Source: Oscillospiraceae bacterium (GTDB taxonomy: Bacteria; Bacillota; Clostridia; Oscillospirales; Ruminococcaceae). Taken from it: DNA of 18,660 nt. The notes under the pieces are model-generated. The model was given only the letters and a program-made list of their open reading frames with translations, ran no database searches and was not told the DNA's origin. Position 1 is the first letter of the stretch; every line of letters starts with the position of its first letter. Below, one piece after another: positions 7,664 to 15,405 of this stretch. The stretch spans positions 1 to 18,660 of the forward strand of contig JAHHUC010000043.1 in assembly GCA_020024215.1 (NCBI GenBank), in the 5' to 3' direction. Both the position numbers and the translations under genes were made by a program.

Positions 7664-8122
7664 TTACCCTCTTATATATTTTAAAATTTCCTCTGCATTT
7701 GTCTTTGGGTTTACCTTGGGCATTGCCAATTCCACCCTTCCCTCTTCATCCAAAAGATAGGTGCATCTTGCTGTGCCCATATAAGTTTTGCCGTAAAGCT
7801 TCTTTTCCTGCCATGCTCCGTACTTCTGGAGCACCTCATGCTCTGTGTCTGAAAGTATGGCAAATGAAAGCTCATATTTATCTGAAAACCTTTTATGTGA
7901 AGACACTGTATCCTTGCTTATTCCCAAAACAACCACGTTGTTTTCCTTTAACTCCTCAATAGAGGAATTAAATGCTGCTGCCTGATTTGCTCAGCCGGGG
8001 GTATTATCCTTTGGGTAAAAATAAATAACCACCCTTTTGCCTAAAAAATCACTTAAAGAAACTTCTTTTCCGTCCTGGTCAGGAAGTGTAAACTCCGGTG
8101 CCTTAGAACCTGTTTCAAGCAT
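7664..8122 (-). CDS. Bcp/PrxQ-type peroxiredoxin with in-frame UGA (probable selenocysteine) at the catalytic position
   Basis: Peroxiredoxins of this family reduce hydroperoxides through a peroxidatic cysteine. From ATG 8122 (AAGGAGAG site 7 nt upstream) the frame encodes GSKAPEFTLPDQDG, then VVIYFYPKDNTPG, then TGA at codon 44 (7993-7991), and continues unbroken for 108 codons to TAA. E. coli Bcp has TPG-Cys45 at exactly this site, so UGA replaces the peroxidatic cysteine. Read as Sec, the product is 152 aa, normal for Bcp. Later conserved parts are intact: VVVLGISKD, FAILSD, GKTYMGTARCTYLLDEEG with the conserved Arg119. The resolving cysteine of classical Bcp (five residues after the catalytic one) is Ala49, so a 1-Sec mechanism with an external thiol is likely. 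A simple caller would report only the part from 7936. The alternative is a Cys-to-stop nonsense mutation; the intact frame and the hairpin argue against it. Confidence 0.85.
7947..7972 (-). promoter_or_regulatory. Candidate bacterial SECIS hairpin in the peroxiredoxin coding region
   Basis: On the - strand TTTAATTCCTC (7972-7962) pairs with GAGGAGTTAAA (7957-7947) over 11 bp with one G-U, around a 4-nt TATT loop. The loop begins 29 nt after the UGA, inside the 16-37 nt range described for bacterial SECIS elements, and a long stem here is unlikely by chance. A weak point is that the usual conserved G in the first two loop positions is absent in this simple fold. Its role would be to recruit SelB with Sec-tRNA. 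Confidence 0.6.
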
Positions 8123-8157
8123 TTTCCATCTCTCCTTTTTATAAAGCTTTCCTGCTT

Positions 8158-8163
8158 ATTATA
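8158..8163 (-). promoter_or_regulatory. -10 box of the peroxiredoxin-dehydrogenase unit
   Basis: A consensus TATAAT reads on the - strand from 8163 to 8158, about 35 nt before the peroxiredoxin ATG and just after the purine-operon terminator. The -35 region is A+T-rich without a clear TTGACA, so only the -10 is called. Confidence 0.5.
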
Positions 8164-8190
8164 TCATATAAGCTATATTAAATTAAGCTT

Positions 8191-8239
8191 TTTATAAAAA
8201 CGGCAGTCAGAAATCTGAAGGATTCTGACTGCCGTTTTT
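8191..8239 (-). terminator. Intrinsic terminator of the purine operon
   Basis: AAAAACGGCAGTCAG (from 8196) pairs with CTGACTGCCGTTTTT (to 8239). Including the inner bases this gives about 19 bp with a single bulged base and a 5-nt TGAAG loop, with T residues following on the - strand. It lies 26 nt past the purL stop and separates the purine operon from the peroxiredoxin promoter. The flanking runs on both sides would also let it act on + strand transcripts. Confidence 0.92.
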
Positions 8240-8265
8240 AAAGCTGCTTGCTGCAAAGCCATCAA

Positions 8266-11200
8266 TTAGCCCTTAAAATACTTGACTGCATTTGCAAAAA
8301 GCTTCATATCTCCTAAAACATCGCCGTTTTTGTAAAGGTTCATTCCTAAGCGCTCATTGTGTCCCATCTTGCCCATGATTTTTCCGTTGGGAGAAATAAG
8401 GGATTCGATAGCATATAAAGAGCCGGCAGGATTGAATCTTATATCCATTGTGGGATTGCCCTCCTTATCAACATACTGTGAGGCAATCTGTCCGTTAAGG
8501 ATGAGCTCTCTCAATACATTTTCGGGAGCTACAAATCTTCCCTCGCCATGAGAAATGGGCACTGTGTAGATATCTCCCACATTTTCACCCATAAGCCAGG
8601 GGGATGCAACTGTTGAAAGCCTTACATCAACAAGCTTTGCCTGATGGCGGGAAATTGAGTTGAATGTAAGCGTGGGAGAATTTTCTGTTACCTCTGTAAC
8701 CTTTCCGTAGGGAACAAGCCCCAGCTTAATGAGGGCCTGGAAGCCGTTGCAGATACCCAGCATAAGCTTATCTTCCTCGGTAAATCTGTCGATTTCCTCT
8801 CTCACATTTCCGCCCTTAAATACTGCTGTAATAAACTTGCCGGAGCCATCCGGCTCGTCTCCGCCTGAAAATCCGCCGGGAATTACTATAATATGGCTTT
8901 CCCTTATCTTCTTGGCTAAACCGTTCAGGCTTTCCTCCAGCATTTGGGAGGTTAGGTTTCTGATAAGATAGATTTCCGGCTCAGCTCCTGCATCCAAAAG
9001 GGCATTATATGTGTCATATTCGGAGTTTGTTCCGGGGAATGTAGGTATAAGTGCCTTGGGCTTTCTTCCTAAGTTTACCATGCTTCCTGTAAACTTTTTG
9101 GAGGAGGAAATTACCTCAACCTTTTCCCTGCCCTGATTGGATTCCATCTTGTAAACAGGAAGAAGCACCTTATTCCAAACATCCAAAAGCTCATCTATGA
9201 TGAATTCTTCACCCAGTACCTTGATTGATCTTTCTTCTGTTGTTTTTCCTATAAGCCTTCCAAAGGGCAGATCCCCTTTAGCTTCCACAACTATTGCGCC
9301 GTAATTTTTGGAGAAGAATTCCTCCTTGTCTACATTTTCAATAGCTGCACCTATCTTATTTCCGAAGCTCATTTTGCAGACTGCCTCGCAAAGTCCGCCA
9401 AAGCCCAGCGCATAGGCAGAAACTATATTATTTCCAATCTGTGCATAAAGCTTGTCCAAAAGTGCAAGGTAAGCTTCTCCGTCAACAAGTCCGTCGTCCT
9501 TCTTGGGAGGATTGATGAGGTAGATATTATTTCCTGCCCTCTTAAATTCTCCTGCAACCACCTTGTCGCCGGTGGACTTGGAAATTGTAAAGGAGATGAG
9601 TGTGGGTGGAACATGAATATCCTCAAAGCTTCCGCTCATGGAATCCTTTCCGCCGATGGATGCAATTTTCAAATCATCCTGCGCCTTTAAGGCTCCTAAG
9701 AGCGCAGCTGCGGGAAGTCCCCACTTTTCAGGGTCATTGCCCAGCTTGGGGAAGAATTCCTGATAGGAGCTCCATGCCTCCCTTGCATTTCCTCCGTTGG
9801 CACACATCTTTGCAACAGAGGAAACAACCGCATAATAAGCGCCCATAAAGGGGGATTTTTCAGAGAGATAGGGGTCATAGCCATATGCCATAACCGTGCA
9901 GTCCTCTGTCTTTTCGTATGTGGGAAGAAGTGCTGCCATAGCCTGTGAGGGTGTAAGCTGATACTTTCCTCCAAAGGGCATGAGAAGTGTTCTTGCGCCT
10001 ACATTGTGGTCAAACTTGTCAACAAGCCCCTGCTTGGAGCAGACATTGAGGTCTGAAAGCACCCTCTTGACCTCTTCTTTTAGGTTGTCATAAGAACGAG
10101 GCTCTTCCTTTTGCTGTTTCTTTATAACAGCCTTCATTTCCTTGGTTGTTCCGTTGCTGTTTAAAAATTCTCTTGAAAGGTCTGCAACTGCAGCACCCTT
10201 ATACATCATCTTCATCCTGCCGTCATTTGTCACCTTGGCAACAACGGTTGTCTCAAGATTTTCTTTTTTTGCAGCTTCACAGAATTTTTCTATATCCTTT
10301 GAGGCAACAACAACAGCCATTCTCTCCTGAGACTCGCTTATTGCAATTTCTGTGGCTGTAAGTCCCTCATATTTTACAGGAACAACATCCAGATTTATAA
10401 GCAGGCTGTCTGCCAATTCCCCAATGGCAACAGAAACTCCGCCGGCTCCAAAGTCATTGCACCTTTTTATAAGCTTTGTAACCTCGCCGTTTCTGAATAA
10501 TCTTTGAATCTTTCTCTCCTCGATGGCATTGCCCTTTTGAACCTGAGCTCCGCAGTCAGAAAGTGAATGTATATCATGTGCCTTGGAAGAACCGGTTGCA
10601 CCGTCTATTCCGTCTCTTCCTGTTCTGCCTCCTAAAAGGATGACAGCATCCCCCTCTAAGGGAACCTCTCTGACCACATTTTCCTTTAGCGCAGCGCCTA
10701 CAACCGCACCGCATTCCATATGCTTTGCAACATATCCGTCATGGTAAATTTCATCCACATGACCTGTTGTAAGACCTATCTGATTGCCATAGGAGGAATA
10801 GCCCTGTGAGGCTACCCTTGCAATCTTGCTTTGAGGGAGTCTGCCATTTCTTGTCTCTTCGATGGGGGAGAGAATGTTGCCGCAGCCTGTAACTCTCATA
10901 GCCTGATGGACAAAGGCTCTTCCTGAAAGCGGATCCCTTATGGCTCCGCCTAAGCAGGTTGCTGCACCGCCGAAGGGCTCTATCTCTGTGGGGTGGTTGT
11001 GCGTCTCATTTTTAAACATCAAAAGCCAGTCCTCCGGCTTATTTCCGGATGTCACTTTGATATTTACAGAGCAGGCATTTATCTCCTCAGATTTATCCAA
11101 AGAATCCAAACAGCCCTTTTTGAAGAGGTATTTTCCCCCTATGCAGGCCATATCCATAAGCGTGACAGGCTTTTGGCTGCCTATTTCCTCACGCATCTGC

Positions 11201-11946
11201 AAATATCTGTCATAGGCCTTCTTAACATTTTCATCCTCGATACTTAAATCGGTAAGATGTGTATTAAAGGTGGTGTGTCGGCAATGGTCTGACCAGTATG
11301 TGTCGATTATCTTTATCTCTGTGATGACAGGATCTCTCTTTTCGGTATCTCTGAAATAATCCTGACAGAATTTAAGGTCATCCAGATCCATAGCCAGCGA
11401 CTTTTCCTTCAAAAAATTTTCCAAGCCTTCAGAAGAAAGCTTTGTAAAGCCCTCTAAAACCTCAGGCATCTTTGGCTCTCCCGATTTTATTTTAAGACTT
11501 TCAGGAATTTCCAAGGAGGCCTCACGGCACTCAACAGGATTTATAAGGTATGCCTTTATTTTTGAAAATTCCTCATCTGTAACATTGCCTTTTAAGCAGA
11601 TGACCTTTGCAGAGGAAACCAAAGGTCTTTCGCTTTTTAAAACACACTCTATACACTGTGCACAGGAATCTGCCCTCTGGTCATACTGTCCGGGAAGAAA
11701 TTCGATGGCAAAGGTCCTTCCATCAAAGGACGGAAGAACGTAAAAATGCTCATCCACCTGAGGCTCGGAAAATACATTCATAACCTTTTCCATATCCTCA
11801 GAGTCTATGCCCTCTATATCATAGCGATTGTAAATTTTAACACCCTCAAGGCCTTTTAAGCCCAATGCACCCTTTAAATCATCCAGCATGGAGCTTTCTT
11901 CTGCTGCAAAGGGAGCCTTTTTAGAAGAATAAATCCTATTTATCAA
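8266..11946 (-). CDS. purL: Phosphoribosylformylglycinamidine synthase, single-chain with fused glutaminase
   Basis: This enzyme performs step 4 of purine synthesis, converting FGAR to FGAM using ATP and glutamine. At 1226 aa it is the fused large form, of the Clostridia/Bacteroides type rather than the split PurS/PurQ/PurL set of Bacillus. The synthetase part shows DTYWSDHCRHTTF and FKNETHNHPTEIEPFGGA-type ATP-site motifs and a duplicated AIRS-like core. The C-terminal class I glutaminase begins near ALIPTFPGTNSEYDT, with nucleophile Cys1066 in LGICNGFQ and His1196 and Glu1198 in GHNER. The start is TTG (11946-11944), supported by a very strong AAAGGAGG site 7 nt upstream and a 2-nt gap after the purD stop; the next ATG is at residue 20. 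It is the last gene of the operon, followed by the terminator. Confidence 0.95.
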   Translation of the reverse strand: MINRIYSSKKAPFAAEESSMLDDLKGALGLKGLEGVKIYNRYDIEGIDSEDMEKVMNVFSEPQVDEHFYVLPSFDGRTFAIEFLPGQYDQRADSCAQCIECVLKSERPLVSSAKVICLKGNVTDEEFSKIKAYLINPVECREASLEIPESLKIKSGEPKMPEVLEGFTKLSSEGLENFLKEKSLAMDLDDLKFCQDYFRDTEKRDPVITEIKIIDTYWSDHCRHTTFNTHLTDLSIEDENVKKAYDRYLQMREEIGSQKPVTLMDMACIGGKYLFKKGCLDSLDKSEEINACSVNIKVTSGNKPEDWLLMFKNETHNHPTEIEPFGGAATCLGGAIRDPLSGRAFVHQAMRVTGCGNILSPIEETRNGRLPQSKIARVASQGYSSYGNQIGLTTGHVDEIYHDGYVAKHMECGAVVGAALKENVVREVPLEGDAVILLGGRTGRDGIDGATGSSKAHDIHSLSDCGAQVQKGNAIEERKIQRLFRNGEVTKLIKRCNDFGAGGVSVAIGELADSLLINLDVVPVKYEGLTATEIAISESQERMAVVVASKDIEKFCEAAKKENLETTVVAKVTNDGRMKMMYKGAAVADLSREFLNSNGTTKEMKAVIKKQQKEEPRSYDNLKEEVKRVLSDLNVCSKQGLVDKFDHNVGARTLLMPFGGKYQLTPSQAMAALLPTYEKTEDCTVMAYGYDPYLSEKSPFMGAYYAVVSSVAKMCANGGNAREAWSSYQEFFPKLGNDPEKWGLPAAALLGALKAQDDLKIASIGGKDSMSGSFEDIHVPPTLISFTISKSTGDKVVAGEFKRAGNNIYLINPPKKDDGLVDGEAYLALLDKLYAQIGNNIVSAYALGFGGLCEAVCKMSFGNKIGAAIENVDKEEFFSKNYGAIVVEAKGDLPFGRLIGKTTEERSIKVLGEEFIIDELLDVWNKVLLPVYKMESNQGREKVEVISSSKKFTGSMVNLGRKPKALIPTFPGTNSEYDTYNALLDAGAEPEIYLIRNLTSQMLEESLNGLAKKIRESHIIVIPGGFSGGDEPDGSGKFITAVFKGGNVREEIDRFTEEDKLMLGICNGFQALIKLGLVPYGKVTEVTENSPTLTFNSISRHQAKLVDVRLSTVASPWLMGENVGDIYTVPISHGEGRFVAPENVLRELILNGQIASQYVDKEGNPTMDIRFNPAGSLYAIESLISPNGKIMGKMGHNERLGMNLYKNGDVLGDMKLFANAVKYFKG

Positions 11947-11948
11947 CT

Positions 11949-13226
11949 CTAATCCTCCTTTAACGCCTTTAAGCCGATATCGTGTCTGAAGAACATCTTA
12001 TCAAAGCTTATCTTTTCTACTGCTCTGTAAGCCTTATCCAAAGAATCCGAAAGATTCTCTCCTACTGCACCTACTCCCAGCACTCTGCCGCCGTCGGTAT
12101 AGAATTTGCCGTCCTCAAGCTTTGTTCCGGCATGGAAAATGTTTATTCCCTCCATGCGCTCAGCCTCATCCAAGCCCTCTATAAGCTTGCCCTTTTCATA
12201 TTTTACAGGATATCCTCCGCTTGCCAAAATAACGCAGGAGGAGGCGCCGGGCTTTATGGAAACAGGACACTCATCCAGCGTGCCGTCGATGCAGGAATTC
12301 ATAATATCAACCAAATCCCCCTCCAAAAGCGGCAGGCATACCTGTGCCTCGGGATCTCCGAAGCGGCAGTTGTATTCAATCACCTTGACGCCCGAGCTTG
12401 TGGACATAAGTCCAAAGTATAAAACGCCCTTGAAGGGATTTCCCATTTCGCTCATAGCCTTGACTGTGGGGATGAAAATATTTTGGAAGCACTCCCTTTC
12501 CAGCTCCTTTGTATAGAATGGATTGGGCGCTATTGTTCCCATTCCGCCTGTATTTAAGCCCTTGTCGTTGTCCTCTGCCCTTTTGTGGTCCATCGAGGAT
12601 ACCATAGGCTTTATTGTCTTTCCGTCTGTAAAGCAGAGCACAGAAATTTCAGGCCCCTGCAAAAATTCCTCAATAACCACGGTATTTCCGCTTTTTCCGA
12701 ATTTTTTATCCAGCATTATCTCCTCTAATGCCTTCCTTGCATCCTCAAAATTCTCCGGAATTACCACGCCCTTTCCCAATGCAAGGCCGTCTGCCTTTAT
12801 TACAACAGGAAATTTATTCTCCCTCTTTATATAGTCTATCGCCTTGTCAAAATCTGAAAAGACCTCAAAGGAGGCTGTGGGGATATTGTTATTTTTCATA
12901 AGCTCCTTGGCAAAGCTTTTAGAGCCTTCGATTCTGGCTGCATTTTTAGACGGCCCAAAGGCCCTTATGCCCGCCTTATCAAGCTCATCCACCATTCCTA
13001 AAACCAGAGGGTCATCAGGGGTTACGCAGACCAAATCTATTTTTTCATCCTTGGCAAGCTTCACCATTTTTTCCACATCTGTTGCCTTTACATCAAATGC
13101 AGCAGAATCCTTTTTTCCGCCTCCGCCGCCGGGAGAGGAATAAATTTCCGGCTTGTGTCTGCTTTCTTTAAGCTTTTTTATTATGGCGTGCTCTCTTCCG
13201 CCTGAGCCTACAACAAGTATTTTCAT
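11949..13226 (-). CDS. purD: Phosphoribosylamine-glycine ligase (GAR synthetase)
   Basis: PurD performs step 2 of purine synthesis, joining glycine to phosphoribosylamine with ATP. The protein is 425 aa, the usual size. Motifs: N-terminal GSGGREHA at 7-14; ATP-grasp KADGLALGKGV at 144-154; then GVLYFGLM and EYNCRFGDPEAQV for metal and substrate binding. A small variation is VTPDDPL where many PurD proteins have VGPExPL, a form I associate with clostridial PurD. The ATG has a moderate AAGGCGG site about 7 nt upstream and lies 21 nt after purH; the TAG stop is 2 nt before the TTG start of purL, so the two are probably translationally coupled. Confidence 0.96.
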   Translation of the reverse strand: MKILVVGSGGREHAIIKKLKESRHKPEIYSSPGGGGGKKDSAAFDVKATDVEKMVKLAKDEKIDLVCVTPDDPLVLGMVDELDKAGIRAFGPSKNAARIEGSKSFAKELMKNNNIPTASFEVFSDFDKAIDYIKRENKFPVVIKADGLALGKGVVIPENFEDARKALEEIMLDKKFGKSGNTVVIEEFLQGPEISVLCFTDGKTIKPMVSSMDHKRAEDNDKGLNTGGMGTIAPNPFYTKELERECFQNIFIPTVKAMSEMGNPFKGVLYFGLMSTSSGVKVIEYNCRFGDPEAQVCLPLLEGDLVDIMNSCIDGTLDECPVSIKPGASSCVILASGGYPVKYEKGKLIEGLDEAERMEGINIFHAGTKLEDGKFYTDGGRVLGVGAVGENLSDSLDKAYRAVEKISFDKMFFRHDIGLKALKED

Positions 13227-13247
13227 TTTTACACCGCCTTTTTTAGT

Positions 13248-14798
13248 CTAGTGCTTAAAATGTCTCATTCCTGTAAAGACCATGGCAATTCCTGCTTCAT
13301 CACAAGCCTTTATGCTGTCCTCATCCTTCACAGAGCCGCCGGGCTGAATGATAGCTGTTATCTTGTGCTCAGAGGCAAGCTTTACACAGTCATCAAAGGG
13401 GAAGAATGCATCAGAGCCCATCACAGAGCCCTCTGCTTTTTCACCTGCATATTTGATGGCAAGGCCAAGCGCTGTAACTCTGTTTGTCTGTCCGGGGCCT
13501 ATTCCCACAGAGGCATCATCCTTTACCAAAACAATGGCATTGGACTTTGTCTGCTTGACAATTTTCCACGCCATCATAAGCTCCTTCATTTCCTTTTCGG
13601 TGGGCTTTCTCTTTGTGACAACCTCCAATTCCTCAAAGGGGAGCAGCTGTGTATCCAAATTCTGAACCAAAAGTCCGCCCACAACCTTTTTAAAGTCCCG
13701 TGTGTTCTCATGGTTGGGCTTGGCACAGTCATCAAGCTGCATAAGCCTTATGTTCTTTTTTCTTGTGAGAATTTCCAAGGCTTCTTCGGTAAATGAAGGG
13801 GCGATTATTATTTCGAGGAATATTTTTGAAAGCTCTTCTGCGGTGGGCTTATCGCAAGGTCTGTTTAGAGCTATGATACCTCCGAAAATTGAAACAGGAT
13901 CGCTTTCATAGCACTTTTTATAGGCTTCAAAAATTGTATCTGCAACTGCCACAGCGCAGGGATTTGTGTGCTTTACTGCAACTGCACAGGGCTTTTCCTC
14001 ACCAAATTCCTTCAAAATATCCAAAGCGCCGTTGGCATCGTTGATATTGTTATAGCTCAGTTCCTTTCCGTTAAGCTGCTTTGCAAGTGCAAGACTGTTC
14101 TTAGGCGGAATTATCTCCTTGTAAAAGGCTGCCTTTTGGTGGCTGTTTTCGCCGTATCTTAAATCATAGAGCTTTTCATATGTAAGCGTCAGGTTTTCAG
14201 GCAGCTCGTTGTCCCCCAGCTTTTGTGCAAGATAATCGCTTATCATGGCATCATAGGCTGCTGTATGCCTGAACACCTTGAGCGCAAGATAGAACCTTGT
14301 CTCCCTCTTTATATCGTCAATTTCAGAAAGAACCCTGTCATAATCGGCAATATCTGTTATAACCGCAACATCCTGCCAGTTTTTAGCTGCTGCTCTTAGC
14401 ATGGAGGGTCCGCCTATGTCGATATTTTCAATAGCCTCCTCCAATGTAACATCGGGCTTTTTGATCGTCTCCTTAAAGGGATAAAGATTTACACAGACGA
14501 TATCAATGGGCTGACAGTCCAAAGCCTTAAGCTGCTGCATATGGCTCTCATTTGCTCTCATAGCCAATATTCCTGCAAAAACCTTGGGATTTAAGGTCTT
14601 TACTCTGCCATCTAAGCACTCCGGGAAATTTGTGACCTCCTCTATGGGAATTACAGGAATCCCTTCCTTTTCCAATTCCCTTGCAGTTCCGCCTGTGGAA
14701 ATTATCTCATAGCCTGCATCCAAAAGACCTTTTGCAAAACGGACAATTCCCGTTTTATCAGAAACGCTTAAAATCGCTCTCTTTTTCAAATTGTACAT
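13248..14798 (-). CDS. purH: Bifunctional AICAR formyltransferase / IMP cyclohydrolase
   Basis: PurH carries out the last two steps, formylating AICAR with 10-formyl-THF and closing the ring to IMP. The N-terminal MGS-like cyclohydrolase domain shows RAILSVSDKTGIVRFAKGL, STGGTA and ENIDIGGPSMLRAAAKN. The transferase part shows DLRYGENSHQKAAFY, VKHTNPC with the catalytic Lys-His pair at about 276-277, and a C-terminal IIQPGGSVKDED. Length is about 516 aa, normal. The start is ambiguous: the frame also allows TTG at 14807 or TTG at 14789. The only clear site, AAAGGG, has good spacing (9 nt) for TTG 14789, which gives the family-like N terminus KKRAILSVSD; ATG 14798 is given as the conventional choice. 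It follows purN by about 20 nt. Confidence 0.93.
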   Translation of the reverse strand: MYNLKKRAILSVSDKTGIVRFAKGLLDAGYEIISTGGTARELEKEGIPVIPIEEVTNFPECLDGRVKTLNPKVFAGILAMRANESHMQQLKALDCQPIDIVCVNLYPFKETIKKPDVTLEEAIENIDIGGPSMLRAAAKNWQDVAVITDIADYDRVLSEIDDIKRETRFYLALKVFRHTAAYDAMISDYLAQKLGDNELPENLTLTYEKLYDLRYGENSHQKAAFYKEIIPPKNSLALAKQLNGKELSYNNINDANGALDILKEFGEEKPCAVAVKHTNPCAVAVADTIFEAYKKCYESDPVSIFGGIIALNRPCDKPTAEELSKIFLEIIIAPSFTEEALEILTRKKNIRLMQLDDCAKPNHENTRDFKKVVGGLLVQNLDTQLLPFEELEVVTKRKPTEKEMKELMMAWKIVKQTKSNAIVLVKDDASVGIGPGQTNRVTALGLAIKYAGEKAEGSVMGSDAFFPFDDCVKLASEHKITAIIQPGGSVKDEDSIKACDEAGIAMVFTGMRHFKH

Positions 14799-14820
14799 CC
14801 CTTTCAAAATAAATGCTGCT

Positions 14821-15405
14821 TTACTTTTTTTCAGAAAGAATTTTCAGTGCTTGGGGGAGAATTTTCCATTCACATTCCTCCATAACTCTTCTCTGCAAGC
14901 TTTCAGGTGTATCCCCCTCTTTTACATAAGAAGCCTTTTGAAGTATTATCTCTCCGCCATCACATATTTCATTTACAAAATGGACTGTGGCACCTGTCAC
15001 CTTCACACCGTAATTCAAAGCTGCCTCATGCACCTTCAATCCGTAAAAACCGTCCCCGCAGAAGGAGGGTATCAGCGACGGGTGTATATTTATAATCCTC
15101 TTTGGGAATCTTCTGACAAAGTCCTCGCTTAAAATAACCAGCCAGCCGGCTAAAACAATATAATCGGGTTTGAATTTTTCAATCTGAGACAAAAGCTCGG
15201 CTTCAAATTTTTCCTTTGGAAAAAGCTTCTTTGAAACTATTGCATAGGGTATGTTGTTTTCCTCTGCCCTTTTTAAGGCATAGGCATTTTTGCTTGAGGA
15301 AATAAGACCTGCTATCTCCACCTTGTCCAGATATCCCGACTTTACATTGTCAATAATGGCCTGAAAATTTGTGCCCCCTCCGGAAGCCAGAACACAGATT
15401 TTCAT
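14821..15405 (-). CDS. purN: Phosphoribosylglycinamide formyltransferase (10-formyl-THF dependent)
   Basis: PurN performs step 3, transferring a formyl group from 10-formyltetrahydrofolate to GAR. At 194 aa it is near the usual 190-210. It starts with the nucleotide-binding LASGGGTNFQAI and carries the catalytic set Asn106 and His108 in INIHPSLIPSF, followed by VTGATVHFVNE and Asp149 in CDGGEII. Asn106 and His108 match the E. coli numbering. Its ATG overlaps the purM stop by one base (TAATG), a sign of translational coupling. No formate-dependent purT is present in the window. Confidence 0.95.
   Translation of the reverse strand: MKICVLASGGGTNFQAIIDNVKSGYLDKVEIAGLISSSKNAYALKRAEENNIPYAIVSKKLFPKEKFEAELLSQIEKFKPDYIVLAGWLVILSEDFVRRFPKRIINIHPSLIPSFCGDGFYGLKVHEAALNYGVKVTGATVHFVNEICDGGEIILQKASYVKEGDTPESLQRRVMEECEWKILPQALKILSEKK

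Noticed and set aside
7664..7936. Stand-alone 90-aa peroxiredoxin-like gene starting at GTG 7936
   Set aside because: It lacks the active site, has no ribosome binding site of its own, and the matching N-terminal third lies directly upstream in the same frame beyond the UGA.
7991..7993. Reassigned genetic code (UGA as Trp or Gly)
   Set aside because: Other genes here end in TGA and use TGG for Trp; UGA falls only at the catalytic cysteine position in a conserved gene.
13251..13796. 181-aa + strand ORF antisense to purH
   Set aside because: Mirror of a conserved coding region; no motifs or ribosome binding site.
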